DNA of 64,000 nt from Varanus komodoensis. Taxonomy: Eukaryota; Chordata; Lepidosauria; Squamata; Varanidae. The stretch covers positions 15,018,066 through 15,082,065 of the forward strand of contig NW_025335941.1 of assembly GCF_004798865.1 (NCBI RefSeq). The letters are read 5' to 3'. Below the pieces are notes generated by a model that was not told the DNA's origin, did not search any database, and worked only from the letters and a program-made list of their open reading frames with translations. Of the stretch, positions 42,557 through 55,894 are shown piece by piece (the stretch's first letter is position 1; each line of letters begins with the position of its first letter). Position numbers and translations under genes: made by a program.

Positions 42557-45460
42557 TGAGCAGGTTTTGGTACCCACCTACTATCTACTTGTGTAGCTTG
42601 TTTTGTATGTGTGTTGATCTATGGCAGGTTGATGGCAGCTAGATGATCCTCATCTTTGGCTGGAGTTGAGCTGTCCCTATCTCTTAATTAACTTTTGCAT
42701 GATGGCTACTGGATATGTTTGGACAAATTCCTTGTGATGTTCCTCACCCTGTCCATTGTCTCACTTTCTTTTTTTACTATCAAAACCCCCTTTTTTTTGG
42801 GAGAGGAGATAAGAAAGTTGCATTTGCACTTCTTCAGTCATTTCATCCACCTCCTTCTTAACGATTTCCTTTGTTACTGGCAACAAAGCTGCGTATCCAC
42901 TCTGGGCTTCAGCTTGAACTTTACAGGAGCTCTCCAAGGTACTGAACCTATCTTTGAGGAAAGGGTTCAGCACCCATGGATAGCTCCTTAGAAGTTCAGA
43001 CTAAAGCCTAGCATAGATACACCTCCCCACTGACATAGAAGCCACAGGACAGCTACCATTTCTTGCTAAAAGGTTTAAAACTGATTCTGTGCATAGTCAC
43101 TCATTCATTTCTCTTCTACCCTTTTCCAAGTCAGTATTGGCATCTCTTTTCTTTTACAAATGATTTTAGTGAAATTTATATTCATATCCACCAATGTTCT
43201 AGGAATGTCAATAACTTATTAATTTTTAACAAAGTAAGTGTTGTCTCTAATCATGCACAAACTGTGCAAAAGTCCAATTTGCATGTGATGTGGCCACAAA
43301 TAAAGCAAATGTTCTACATGTGCCCTCATCATTTTTTAATGTTCTTATTCCCATGTGTCTTGGCACATTTGTTTCTGGTGTTAGCATAGCAGCAGCATAC
43401 CCATCTGGGACTACTAATCATTGGCATGCTAACTTTGCACAAAAAATGGTCTGAGGCATGTAGCAAGCACATTTAAACATGATGGGGTGATCTGGAATGC
43501 TTACACAGTAAGGGCTATACCTGTAGCCTGCATTATATATAAGTCAGGTCTTATTCACAGCCTTATGGAGATAGATCAAGGTTCCTCCATGATCTGTTTT
43601 TTATATGAGCCAAATGATTTGGTGCCTGCACTCACGCATGGGTGACAATACTTATGTATCGTATGCTTTTAAATTTACTGAGCCAAGGGACCTGAAAGGA
43701 AGAAACATATGAAGATTACTGCAACAACAAAGGACATCTGGAAAGGAAGATAAACAGGACAAGGGCGAATGGTGTGGAATGGATGCTTATACTAAGTGTA
43801 ATCACTTTTTACCAATGTGGGCCTAAAAGTGAAAAGGAAACCATTAATTGGTCAAGTTTAAAAAGTGTGTGCATGCATTTTTAAAGGCAAGGATAGCTCT
43901 GATGTCTCTTTGGTCAGTTCCTGAATAACTCTGTATCTTTGACAGTGAGAGGGCGTTAGCTTGCTCTGGGGTAAAGAACATCTCCCACCTCATTTTCGGG
44001 GGGGCGGGGTGGGATGTCCTTGATTTGTTGCAAAACTATATATTTTTTGCTGAGTGGACTTTCCCTTTGGCAGCCTGAAATGATCAAAAAGCAGCAGGGA
44101 AGGTGGGCGGGGAGGGAAATCTGGCATGGCTGTGCTGCTCGCCATTCTCCTATCGCTCTGCTGAGTCTAGGGAACCCCTCAGCTGAACATCTGGCTGCTA
44201 AGGCTGCATCTGGCGCAAGGCCCACATTGTTCCTCTGTCTATGGTCATCAGGACATGCTGTTGGTTAATGTAAGCCAGCAGCCTCAGGAAGGGCCATCTA
44301 TTGCTCACTCTCTGATCTAGCTGTGCAAACTTTCTTCAAGATTCTTTTGTGATATTTTGGGCCAATAGAAGATTACACATCCCATATGTTGGACTGAAAA
44401 TCCACATGGATAATCCTCAAGCTGGTTATTTGATTCCTGTCATCTCATGTTTGTGGCTCCAAAACCAGTTGTATTCTGCTGTGAAGGGAACTGCTGGCTT
44501 TCATTTCTCCAAAAGTGTTATTGATGGGAGGCCATTGAATCTTCAGTGACTCTATGTGGAGGCTGCTTAAAATTGTAGCTATGTGTCAGCCGTTAAACAT
44601 GACTAATTCTGTTAACCAGCTGTAGCCTGTGGCTATTTGAACATGCCACTGTGATGCACTGACAGGAATATTTCCCAGCAATGTGGAGGCAAACTATGAG
44701 GCGGCAACACATATTTATTTGACAAGGAATAAGGGACATTTCCAACAAATGGACCAAACCAAGCCAGACCTGGGGCATCTGGCAACCAATTCATCTAATC
44801 ATCCATAAAACTGGTAACAGTTACACTTTTATTAAGGGAATCCAATGAAACCAAAGTCTTTAGTTAAGCTTCAGTGGTATTAATTCTTTCCACCACAGTC
44901 ATTACCCCCTCCCCACAAAAAAAGAATTAAATAAGGCTTACTACTGTGTGAGGATTATAACACAGATAATTCTGAGACCTATGAAACTATTCAAAATTTC
45001 TTTAGGTGTTCTTTAACCATTGTTCTTGAATAGAGATTTCTATAAAATTTAGCAAAAATTATGCACTGAGATAGGGTTCCCACAGTCCATCTTGAAGTAC
45101 TTCATCCAAAACCCATATTTAAATGAATTTATTTAAAAGGCTCTTGCCCAGAAAACCATGCTAGTGGTTTGTGCCCAAAATTCATTGTTCCTCATCTCTG
45201 CTGAAGACTTCATAAATGCACATAAATTCAATTTACGCACAGAGGTTGTAGCCTTGTCATGAGAACTCTTGCTTCTGTACTACATATATTAAAATGCTAC
45301 ATGAAACTTGCTCAAATGTTTCCTTAGTTTAAAATCACATAGATCTTATATCATTTTATTAACACCATGAAATCCATTTAGGCACAATAGCTGCTTTGTA
45401 AATAGATGCTATTGTCATCAACTAGGTTCAAATACTTCAGCTACTCTTTTCTTTGCCTTA
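42557..45460. other. Intergenic stretch, no gene seen
   Basis: No recognised repeat or exon. A poly-G stretch near 43998-44010 and scattered open frames are without support. Confidence 0.4.
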
Positions 45461-45469
45461 GTGGGATAT

Positions 45470-45705
45470 TATCACATCATCATCACCACCACCACCATCA
45501 TTTTATTACATTTATACCTCACCTCTTTTCCTCTTAGAAAGAACCCAAAATGGCTTACAACATATTGTCATGTTATCCTTACAACCACCCTGTGATGTAG
45601 GTTTGGGTTGTTGAGCTTGCTGGGGAGCTTGCTGGTTTAGTGGGGACTAGAACCTGGATCTTCTGTAACCCAGCCCAGCTCTCTAACCACTATCTTAATA
45701 CCAAA
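45470..45705 (-). repeat. MIR-like tRNA-derived SINE, minus strand
   Basis: Tail 'tttattacatttatacctca' at left after an (ATC/ACC)n run, core 'caaccaccctgtgatgtagg', and worn head ending 'ctctctaaccactatcttaa'. Confidence 0.7.
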
Positions 45706-47540
45706 CTAAGGTAGATAAAAATAAAAGACTGACTGGGTAGAGCTACACTGACCGGTTAACACCTTTCGGCTTCAACAGAGTTAAACCTATATCTAGTGAT
45801 TCACTCATTTAATTCAAAGATAAGAATTTCACTTCCATGAAGTGTTCTTTCCCCTTGGGTTTTTTCGAATGCCATTTCCCAGCTTGAAAGAGGGAATGTC
45901 AGTTTCAGACATTTATTTCACTGTATCAAAGCAATCTACACAGCCTTTCCTTTAGGGAGGAAAAATGAAGATGGCCAGTGATGGAATATTAGGATCTTGC
46001 ATGCTGTAGCCCAGCCAGAAGGCTGCAATGAGTCTAACATAAACAGAAGCAGCTGGTCGCACAGCATGGAGTGGCGGGACCACAAAACGTGGCAGATGCA
46101 GATTCAGCTGTTAATGGGTACAGAGTGTCAGCGTCCAAGCCTGGGTCACATGAAGGACCCGTTTTAATGGTGACAGGACACTGTCAAACTGCCATTCTCA
46201 CTGCTTTTTTCTTTCCTTTAAAAAACCCCCACAAATCTGTCATATCTTTGTAAAAGCAAGCCCCTACCCTCAAGTTCACAGGGTAAGTAGGAGAAAAGAG
46301 CACTACATCATTTTATTTTGCTTCAAGTGGAGAGTTTTACTTTTAGAGAAGGAACACTCCATTTTATCTGTCTTACATTCCACAAGAAATCTAACACAGA
46401 ACAACATTACTTTTAAGAAATTACAGTCACCTATAGGAAAATGATAAGAATGAATCAAATAGAGTACTAATACACAGAATACAAAATACCAAGTCCTATA
46501 TTCAATTAATTGAAAATATGGTCCATTAAAATCAATGGAGAATAAACTTTTGAGTAATGTACTTAAAGTTAAGATGACAAACTTTGTATTATTTCAATAT
46601 TCCAAATGCTTTAATAAAGTCAGTTTTGAATTGTGATAAATGGACAATTTGCCATGGTAAATGTTGTTTTCATCAGTGATCATAATTAGCAGTATAACAG
46701 TGAAAACACAAGAATACTTGTTAACCATGGAGAAAAATTGTTGAATCTATTTAATGATTTGTTAACAAAGTGAACTTTGTAAAAATGTGCCTTAGATGAG
46801 TTCCCATAGTATCTAAGTGCAAAATGTTTAAAATCTATATCAGTTTGGCAAAGATCTAAATCAGGTATGCTAGCATGTCATTTTTAAATTTGCACAGAAG
46901 GAGGATAACTTGGATTTACATTCCCCCATTTGCATTCACTTCTTGTGTGTATTGTTGGGACTATGTACATAACTGTGAAACATTATAAGCTCTCTAAAGT
47001 GTCATTATAAAGGTTTTGGGCAATGAAATCTTAATTTTGTTCTTTGTCATGCTAATCTTTAAGCAATCAAGCAAACACACAACTGCACACATGGAAAATA
47101 AAGACACACACCAAGCAATGAGATCAAGGAAAATGAGTGCAGAGAATAAGCAATAGTTCTGCAACTTAAAGGGCACTTTCTATAGTTTTTTTTCTTTTCA
47201 AGAATCTGTGGTTCTGTTTGCTAAGGGATCAGCTGTAGGCACTGCTGAGCCATTATATACTGAAGCCTGTACCAGCATTTCTTCAGGGCTGGCAGAGGTG
47301 TCTATAGAAACAGTTTAAAAATCTAGCTGGTAAGAGGCCAAGAGAAACAGATATGTGGGCAACAGAGTTATTTTAGAAGACCAGGATGTATAGAGCACTG
47401 CACTTACTTGCTTGTTTTAAGTGTGTGTATCCTGCATTGAAGACTAAAAATTTCTACTGCAGTTTAGAATTTCAGGATAAAAATTTCATACAATACAAAA
47501 ATATAATTTACAGAACAGCTTTAAAACAAGTGCACAGGAA
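45706..47540. other. Intergenic stretch, no gene seen
   Basis: AT-rich DNA without recognisable element or exon. Confidence 0.4.
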
Positions 47541-47617
47541 ATAAAATAAGGCTGTAATCCTATGTACCATCGCCTAGGAATTAGCCCCACTAAACATAGT
47601 AAATACTCATGGATTGC

Positions 47618-47623
47618 CTTGAT

Positions 47624-47658
<35 letters not shown>

Positions 47659-47690
47659 TGATGATGATGATAATAATAATAATAATATAT
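47618..47690. repeat. Compound microsatellite (GATGAC)n-(GAT)n-(AAT)n
   Basis: About five gatgac/gacgat units grade into (gat)n and then (aat)n. The apparent poly-Ser or Met-Thr peptides in this stretch are by-products of the repeat. Confidence 0.95.
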
Positions 47691-47779
47691 CAGCACTCAA
47701 GCTGCCTAAGTAGTCTGGACAGAAAAACAATAAAAAGGACTTCACTTGGCATTTAAAAACCAATCTTTTAAATGCCAAA

Positions 47780-48880
47780 AGTCATTTGACACGCCTGAGC
47801 GTGGTTCCCCATAAATTTGGAACCAGCCAGTTCTGGCCCTCTCAGTCGGTGGAATGAGGCATTCAAGTGGCCGGTGTTGGGGGTAAGGAACAGTGGCAAC
47901 ACACTGGGAGACTAGCTGGGCGTGGCATGCGGCCCCTCCGAGTGAGCCTTCCATCCTCAGATGCTCACCTACCGCCAGTGCGGACCTCTGTCCATTCTGG
48001 CCAGGTCTGAGTGTCGAATGGCAGCATGCAGCATGCTGCCATTTGTCCTTGGGCTCAGGCTGCAAGATGCCTTAGGCTTGTGCCGGCGGCATTCCTGACA
48101 AGGGCTGCTCCCCACTCCCCAGCCATCTGCCATCCGGTAGCAGGAGGGGATCACTTCTGCTAGCAGAATGCTGTGATGGGTAACGTTTGAGCTGTGTTCT
48201 TAGAAACGTTTCTGTTGCGGTCTCAGCCAGTTAGTATCATGGTGCCAGTTTGTGAGTGGGTGTTTCAGTTTAGAAGCACTGTTGTTCAGTCCTAGTGGCA
48301 GCTGGATTTGCCTGTGGGTGAGATTTGTGAATCCCTCTTTAGTAGAACCTGAGCAGGTTTAGCACCTATGATTGCGAGCGCAAAGAAAGAACAACATACT
48401 TCTGCAGTGAGCATTGTGTTGTTTGTCCCAGAAGGGATCGAGCCTTTTTCCAAAGCCTGAATCTGAATGCTACTAAAGGACTCAAAGTCTCTTGAAGCAC
48501 CCACTCAAGGTCTTCAAGCAGGATGAGAAGGTCTGTGCTCTCCTTGATCCGGCACACTGTCTCCTCTATCCAGTGGTACAGTGGAGCCAGGGCTCATGAA
48601 GCTGCAGTGCTAGCTAGGACTTTTGGATTAGCAGGGATGATTCCATCAGCTACCCCCTTCAGGGTCCCTCCTTCCCTTTGGGCTTAGTAGCAATCCATTG
48701 ACTAACTGCTGAGGAAATGGGCTTATTATTATTGTCTAGCTAAATCAGATGCAACAGTACAGCATTACTGTATACATTATTTGGCTAAGATCTAAAGCAG
48801 ATGCACTAGTACAGACTAGTAGAACATTACAATCTACATCTAAGGCCTTCTTCCAGTTGTTGCCTCCATGAGAAGTCCAG
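47780..48880. other. Intergenic stretch, no gene seen
   Basis: A GC-richer patch at 47800-48160 yields overlapping open frames on both strands with no known domain and no splice pair. No repeat was recognised. Confidence 0.35.
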
Positions 48881-48889
48881 AGAGATACA

Positions 48890-49315
48890 ATGAAGAAGAT
48901 GGTGCTCTCAGTGGTGGTCTTCCCCACTGGGACCCACCTGGTGCCATCACTGTCATCTTTTTGGTACCATGTTAAGACTGCCCTTTTCTCTCACGCATTT
49001 AAATGGCTATGATGGGACAGCTGTTCTAACAAGTCTAAGTTTTTATTGAAATCACTTTAGCTGTTTAAACTGTTTAAATTTTGTATACTGTAATGCTATG
49101 CTGTGTTTTAGTCTATCTGTATTTTATTGTCATGTATTTATTTTATATACTATATACATGTTTAAGTGCGTAATATACTATATACATGTATTTCTACTAT
49201 GATACCTGTGTTTATGAATTGCTATGAACTGCTCAGAGAGCTTCAACTATTCAATAGTATGGAAATAGTGTTGATGATTTAAACAAACGAACGAACAAAC
49301 AAACAAACGTTTGTT
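48890..49315 (+). mobile_element. Worn L2-like LINE 3' end
   Basis: Sequence 'gatggtgctctcagtggtgg' and 'ccccactgggacccacctgg' corresponds to the RAFS...LW..LP region. It is followed by 'tgaactgctcagagagcttc' and 'aactattcaatagtatggaa', the eroded 3' stem, and an (AAAC)n tail at 49283-49310. Confidence 0.65.
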
Positions 49316-51565
49316 GTAATACATGGCATTTCAAGATAGCTTGGTCCTGAATGGGTAATCACATCTGTCCAAAAGACCTACAGAAGGCATGCATAAGCCT
49401 TCATTTCTGGACTCTTTTTGGAAATGAGGTTCTGAGGACAGCCTCAATGAGCATCCACACTGCAACATTTACACTACAGCATGACGTCTCCATGTCTGCT
49501 GCCTCCCCTTCCCCAGACCCCAGTGGCCTTGGAAGATTATGTAGTGGAGGGAGATGAGAAGGAAGCCGAGATAGAAACTCCCAGCAGAGGACCCTTCCTA
49601 CTTGGGATGGGACTAAGCCTACCAGGTCCATCAGCAAACAGTTTGTGTTTGTTTCTTCTCAGGAAGCTGGGAGTTGTGGCCTCAGTCCCACCCATGGTGG
49701 GAAAGGTTTTTCCAGAGTGCTGGAACACCACTGCCTCTGCAGCTTTGCCCTGCTTTGCCCCAAGTAAGCTTTCTAGCTCTTTGGAATAAGGGAAGTTAGG
49801 GCTGGCCCATGAGATTTTGCTGCCTGAGATAGAGCATCTAATGGCACTCCAACCCATCCAAGTCAAGGGGTATCCCAAAACTAACCAGGTTATTTTGGCA
49901 CCTGTAGATGAAAATCCAACAAGCACTTCTCCCTATAACTGACATAAAAATACAGTGACAACAAATGAAATAGCTAACAATTTGCTATCATGAAACTCAA
50001 AGTCTGCTTCCCAAGGCAGCTGCATCACTCTGTTTAATGGTAGGGCCATCCCCAGGGGAAGTTATGATAATGATAACAGTGGAAGCACTTTTCAATATTG
50101 AAGTGAGCACAGACTGACCATCTTTCAGATTATCTTCTGGGATGAGGCCCCTATTTGTAAAGCCACATTTGTGACTGATTAATACCAAATGTCCTGTTGG
50201 AATTGATTGGCAGTAATAATTTATTTCAAATATCTGCAGGTTGAATCCAGATTTAGGTTTGTGCAACTGGACCGGCAGAAGTGGACTTTCTAGTCCTCTT
50301 CTTCCACGGCAGCCCCTCCAGCGCCTTGAAAATGCTACACAGACAGTTGGGGCATCCTTCTAAATGGAGTGAGCTGCCGTGCAGGGTCAATTCCCAAAAA
50401 TTGGGTGGAAGAAGCTGGTATGAGCGGATTCTTCCTATCCATGGCAGGTAGAACCTGTGCCCAACTCTTAATTAATTTCCAGTTAGATTGTGTATTTTGT
50501 CAAGGTATGCAATCCAATGGCTTACACTTGAAGTTGAATTGCAATCATCAGCAAAGGCATGTCTAAAGCAGCTACAGTGGACTTCCCTTATTAGAAAAAG
50601 GGGCTTTCCCGAAGCTAATACAATTAAGTCTGAAGGAAAATTTTCAGCCCCTGTTGGGGACTGAGGGGCAAGCTGCTCGCACAGCATGGTTTGAAAGGGT
50701 AATGAAAAAAGCTCACAGGGACATAGGAAAGTGCTCCATACTGAGTCAGATCATTGGTCCACTTAGCCACACTGAGCAGCTCTCCAGGGCAGGAGTTTTT
50801 CCAGCCCTCCCTGGAGATGCCGGAGCAGAGGCTGAGGCCTTTGCTATGCACGGCATGCACTGTACCACTGAGCTGTGGTTGTTCTCTTCCGCTGGTAGCT
50901 TTGGAGCTAATCCTACCATACACTGACTGACTGCCGCTCAGCTGTGTCCTCTAATGGGGAAAGGGGATCTCTTAGCTTTACCTAAACGCATCAGAGCTGG
51001 TTTTAGGTGTGTGTTTGTGTGCGCGTGCATGCAAGTGGATGCCAAAAATCCACAAACTGTACCAGATCCATTTTTTACCTCTGTGCATAAATGGCAGGGG
51101 GGCTCCAGATAGTGCACTATTTGTTTCTTTGTCAGACATAAAATATTTGAGAAGAACATTATACTTTCATAAGCTATTTTGCTTGGCTTTTAACCCCATG
51201 TTGAAGGTTGGTTAAACAAACAAACAAAACTCAGACCTGAAGAATTCCTAAAGCCTTCAGAAGGTTGTCAAACAAAAAAACAAACAGGAAAACTTAGAAA
51301 ATGTACTTCCAAATGTATTAATATAAATATAATTATATTCTGAAGATTTCCTAACAAAAAGATCCTGGGCTGGGGTGTTTGTTTGTTTTGATCAGATCAG
51401 CTAAGGGTCAAATGAGCCAGGCCAGTGCCACGAGGAAAGGAAACAGCTGTTGCAAAGGCAGAAAGAAGCAACACATTAAACAATAACACTAGAGCATTTT
51501 CCCAACTGTGAGCTGCCGATGAGGTAATCTAAAGGGAGGCGAACCCATAGGAGTAGCAGAGAGAC
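49316..51565. other. Intergenic stretch, no gene seen
   Basis: No element or exon recognised. Open frames at 49481-49926 on both strands lack domains and splice sites. Simple (AAAC)n runs occur near 51215-51285. Confidence 0.35.
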
Positions 51566-51679
51566 AGGGGTGGGGGGGGGGGGGGGGGGGAGACCCAGAT
51601 TGGAGTTCTCAACAGAGACAGGAGGAGTTGCAGTTCCAAAACATAGCCTTCAAGACAATGAAAGAGAACCAGCCTTCCC

Positions 51680-51785
51680 TGACCCCGCTGCCTTCCAGAT
51701 GTGTTGGGCTACACCTGCCACCAGGCACAACGAGCATAGGATCTGCAGACAGGGTTGCAGCCTGACACATCTGGAGGGGCCATGA
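51680..51785. repeat. Foldback MITE
   Basis: Left arm 'ccttccagatgtgttgggct', right arm 'gcctgacacatctggagggg', approximate reverse complements. Confidence 0.7.
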
Positions 51786-52085
51786 AGAGAACACACACTT
51801 TATTGTTGTGCTGTAAGTTGTTCCTGGTTAACAATCCGTATTTGTTAGCATGCCTGAGATCACACAACACAACAACACAGTTTAGTCTTTTCATTTCTGC
51901 TGTAAACAGACGAACGACCAGCAAGGAAGGGGAAAAGATGTTGGTGCTGCCGTGGGGAAGAAGGCAATTTAGAATGTTCTTTTGCAGACTAATCAGATTC
52001 GATAGTGCTCAGCACAAATCATCATAGTTTGCACCATGCTAGACAGAGATGTAGTGACAATACTGAAACAAAATACTGGACTGCC

Positions 52086-52150
52086 TTGCTGTTGTTGTTG
52101 TTGCTGACAACAACAACAACAACAATAATAATAGTAGTAATGATAATCAT
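52086..52150. repeat. (GTT)n-(AAC)n palindromic simple repeat
   Basis: tgttgttgttgttgctgaca is followed at once by an (AAC)n and (AAT)n run, so the two halves are complementary and can form a hairpin. A poly-G run lies 500 bp to the left at about 51572-51590. Confidence 0.9.
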
Positions 52151-52599
52151 AATAGTAATTCCTATACCTAATGCTATGTATACTGGAAGCTTATGTGACT
52201 CAGCCATGAATGCTGTAAGGAATATTACTTTCCTTAACTTTCACCCTTTTAATACGAAAGTGAAAGACGGTGGCTGTTTTATGTGCCATTAAAATATGCG
52301 GAGTGTTGATTATATTGGGGCCGCTAGAAGTGTACAAGACCCATCCCTTTGCCAGCACTAAATGTTCTCTCACACATTCACTCATCGCAGCCACACATTT
52401 CTAGCTCTAAGCACAGCCTGTGAGGAGGCTCCCCATGAGCTACAGACTGTGGACTGAGGAACTGCTGAACTTCCCTTGTGCAGGAATCACTGCAGCTGGC
52501 CCCTCTGCTCCTGCCTGTCTGCAGTGTCAGGGAGAGAGCAAAGCATCTCCCATATCTGTTCATTCAGAGCCTTGGCAAGCCTGTCTATATTAGCAGCTG

Positions 52600-53110
52600 A
52601 CATGGTAATAAACAGCAAGGCCTCGGGTGCCTGATGTTAGCACAGGGTGCCTTTCCGCTCAAAACATCTGGTCCCTTGACAAATTGTTACAGTTGCCGTG
52701 CCTCGCCACACCGTTGGTCCCCAGAAGATTGCAGAGCCCTGCGGCACACGTCCTGCTAGGGATCTGTTCTCAAGTTGTTGCCATGAGCCGGCCGTATGAT
52801 GACAATTAGAGGCAGTTAGTGCGCAGATGAGACTTGCGAGTAGCAGGTGGTGAGGATGGGACTCAATTAATGAACATGCACAAAATCCCTTCCTAATGAG
52901 GCTGGGCCAGCCCAGATGAGCAAAGAAAGCATGTGTCTCTGACAGCGAGGGACGGTTTGGTACAGAGAGGGAGAGAAATTGGTCAACAGGTATCACAGTG
53001 TCATGAAAATAATCCTCATTAATTCTTCCTTGTCGGGAAGGGTGGTCCATGTTGGCCAAAGGGCCCATTTGATTAACAAAGACCCCCACATGCCTTTTTT
53101 CCTTACGTCC
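52600..53110. promoter_or_regulatory. Candidate conserved non-coding element
   Basis: Repeat-free, with balanced base composition, retained CpGs and clustered homeodomain-like sites: 'gactcaattaatgaac', 'cctcattaattc' and 'gatgacaattag'. An E-box-like cagatg is also present. Open frames on either strand do not look coding. The features are those of developmental enhancers, and synteny with other amniotes would place it between OLIG1 and IFNAR2. No alignment was possible. Confidence 0.35.
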
Positions 53111-53739
53111 CCTTCTATTTCACAGGTTAACGACACTGGGTTTTCTTTTAAACAGACTAGCTTGAGGAGGGGAAATGGGTGAGGGCTCTGCTAGGCCTGA
53201 GCCCATGAGCCCCAGCCCACATCTATTTCTAGGGCCCTGGGTCTATTCTGCAGAGTGCTAAGTGAACATTGGTACCAGAGGAAAGTCTCACCCCATCCCA
53301 ATTAAATTTCCACTACCGGGGCAGTTTTCAAGGAGGATTAGAGCTGGGAAGGAAGGATTAATTCTTTCTTTCCCACATGCTACAGCACATACCCATACTA
53401 CAAAAATCGCAATGCATGGCCATTAAGCTTCGATACACTTTTCTTGTCAGCTGGAATTAGGGTACAAATTAATCGAAGAATGCTTTTTATAGGAGACAAT
53501 ATAGATGAGAAAGTAATAGACTGGATTTCCCTCCTGTGAAATTTATGAGACCTAACCATTATTTATACATTTGCATTTGTGGATATAAATTAGCATATGC
53601 AGATGCCACACATATCTGTGTCCTTTGGGACCCTCCAAATCACTGTGTTGTTGAAAGATGCCACTATACTTTGCCACGTTAGAATGGCAGCTGCGTTTTG
53701 CACTGAAAGGGACAGTCATGTTGAAGGTTACAGTCCCAT

Positions 53740-53805
53740 ATTACCTGGGAGTAAGTTCCAATGAACTCAGTGTAATGTAATGCTGCATAAGCGTGCATAG
53801 GATTG
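53740..53805 (-). repeat. Ancient interspersed repeat core
   Basis: Contains ttacctgggagtaagttcca and 'gcgtgcataggattgt', the two halves of the repeat also seen at 14375 and 38265. Confidence 0.55.
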
Positions 53806-54574
53806 TTCTGTAAGATCCTTCAAATCAGTGGGGTTGAAGTCAGGAATGACTGCCTTCTTCCATTCACCTCACTGAAACCATATAATGATGAACTGTCAAT
53901 GGCCTGGGAATACTTCGAGGGGCAGAAGGTTTCTTCTCCTCCAACAGGGCAACACGCATTTGCACTGACCAGTCTGCAGTACAGATTAAATGACACTTAC
54001 ATGTGCAAGGCAGGGGGGATGCTGAAACTACATGTCTAAGGTATTTCATCACTTAGCTGTATGACATGAATGTATTACAGCACAGAAAATAAGTGCAAAA
54101 ACATTTCCACTGCTGTCCAGAGGGACAGCGGTGTCTAGGGATTTAAAGATGCTTAACTCTGTGCTGGATTGTGGCCAAGATATTTTGCTGGGACTGGATA
54201 TTACAAAGCTCACTGATCAGCATCATGTTAACCACCCCAATCTACCAGATGTCAATATTGAGAGATAATGAGTTAAATCAAGGATGAGAAAACCCTGCCA
54301 CTATAATTTATCTCCAACTATTTTAAAAGATATAATTTAACATTATGAGAGATTTTTCTCTTCCTCCTCCTTTGCTTAACATTTAGCCTCAAGTACTTAA
54401 AAGTATGCACAATATTTTGTGACATTTTGGTCAGTCTGCCCAAGAAATACAGATATATTTGGCTTTTTGTCTTGCTATATGAGTGTCTGGCAACATTTTT
54501 GCCCTGTTTTTGGGAAACTGGCTACTTCATCTCGAGAAGTTTCCCACTTCTTTATTTTAATATATTTGTTTTAA

Positions 54575-54640
54575 ATGTGTGTGGGTGTGCGTGCGTGCGT
54601 GCGTGTGTGTGTAGGAGAGAGAGAGAGGGAGAGAGAGAAT
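54575..54640. repeat. Compound microsatellite (TG)n-(GA)n
   Basis: gtgtgtgggtgtgcgtgcgt leads into gtgtgtgtaggagagagaga. Confidence 0.9.
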
Positions 54641-54842
54641 CAAACTCAGGGACAGTAGTTCATCATTACAGTCCCAGGCAAGCTCAATGTACAGTTCAAT
54701 GTATTCTTATGTGTGCGCACAAACTCTGGTCACAAACTAGTGTCACAAACTAGTTGTCACAAATAATAAGTGTTGCTGCTGTTTAAAATAAGTCTGCAAA
54801 GCATCATGCATGATAAGATGAGGTCTATAGTTTTGTGCAGAG

Positions 54843-54972
54843 ATAGACAACCTGATGTTCTTCAGATGTTTTTAACCACAACTCCCATTGGCCACAGCCA
54901 GCATAATCAGTGGTAAGGGAAGTCAGGAGTTGCAGTCCAAAACACTGGGAGCTTCCAGGTTGCCTACTCTGA
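54843..54972. repeat. Foldback MITE, near-complete copy
   Basis: Left arm 'agacaacctgatgttcttca' with gatgtttttaaccacaactc, right arm 'gagttgcagtccaaaacact' with gggagcttccaggttgccta; the arms pair over about 45 bp. Confidence 0.8.
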
Positions 54973-55224
54973 TTTAGCCTACGTATAATGCTACTCTCCT
55001 TCTATTAGGAGGGTCCAAGCAACAGTACCAATTCACGTGAAAGCATCCATCAACAGCTGTCCTGTACTTTCATGGGTTCATTCTGCATGAATAGATCATT
55101 CCATAAAATGCCTATCACAGTAGCGGAAAAGAACAAGTACTATAGGCTAACTAGTGAAATGTCACATAGTTGCAACTAAAACACCCCCCAACATCTGGAA
55201 ATTCCCTCAGAAGGTTTAGGCTAG

Positions 55225-55660
55225 CCATGACTCTTGCCTGTGATTGAGCTGTCAAATTATTGTTGTCTCAGAGGGCATGGAAGCATTGTGCTTAATTGCC
55301 ATGATCATGCTCCATTTGGACAGTCGCAATACCTGACTCCGGATGGCAGTTAACAAAAAAGTCAGCCATTAAAAGATGTTTTCTACAACAGTGGCTGATA
55401 AGTTGTTACCTTTCCAGCATCCCCAGCTAATTAGATGAGATGAGTTGAAGCTAATTTGGTGGAAAACATTTCTCGACTTAATGACATTTATGGGTAATTA
55501 GGCATGCTGTAAGGAAGGAATATACATTTACAATTCAGTGTATTTTCAGTGCTTAATAAGAACAGCCCACCTTGTTCTCCGTGGGAGATTTTGTATTCTC
55601 GAAGGGATGCCTTTGACACCAGCAGCACAGGTCTTCTTGTTATTCTGGAAACCAACAACT
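55225..55660. promoter_or_regulatory. Candidate conserved non-coding element
   Basis: Repeat-free block with dense TAAT-type motifs ('gctaattagatgagatgag', 'gcttaattgccatgatcatg', 'gggtaattaggcatgctg') and no coding signature. The composition is typical of homeodomain-bound enhancers kept across vertebrates. This is pattern recognition only. Confidence 0.35.
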
Positions 55661-55894
55661 GTTAGTGTGAAACAAGGTACCCAACAGTAATGAGGCACAG
55701 GCAGCTAAAATTAGGCACAATATAACAAACAAACCTACTGCTTCCCTATTTCCCTTACAAGGACTTTGAGTAATTCCAAGGTAGTAGGCAAGCAGAATTT
55801 AGGTTCTTCAAAGATATATGCATGTGGATGTGGAGAGAGTGAGAGAGAGAAACAGTAGCTGCAAAGGCAGTTTTAAGCAACCAGCTCACTGAAG

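Noticed and set aside
47590-47778. Poly-Ser/Met-Thr peptides
   Set aside because: Direct translation of a microsatellite.
49481-49926. Open frames on both strands of about 100-130 codons
   Set aside because: No domain, no splice sites, no codon signature; chance frames.
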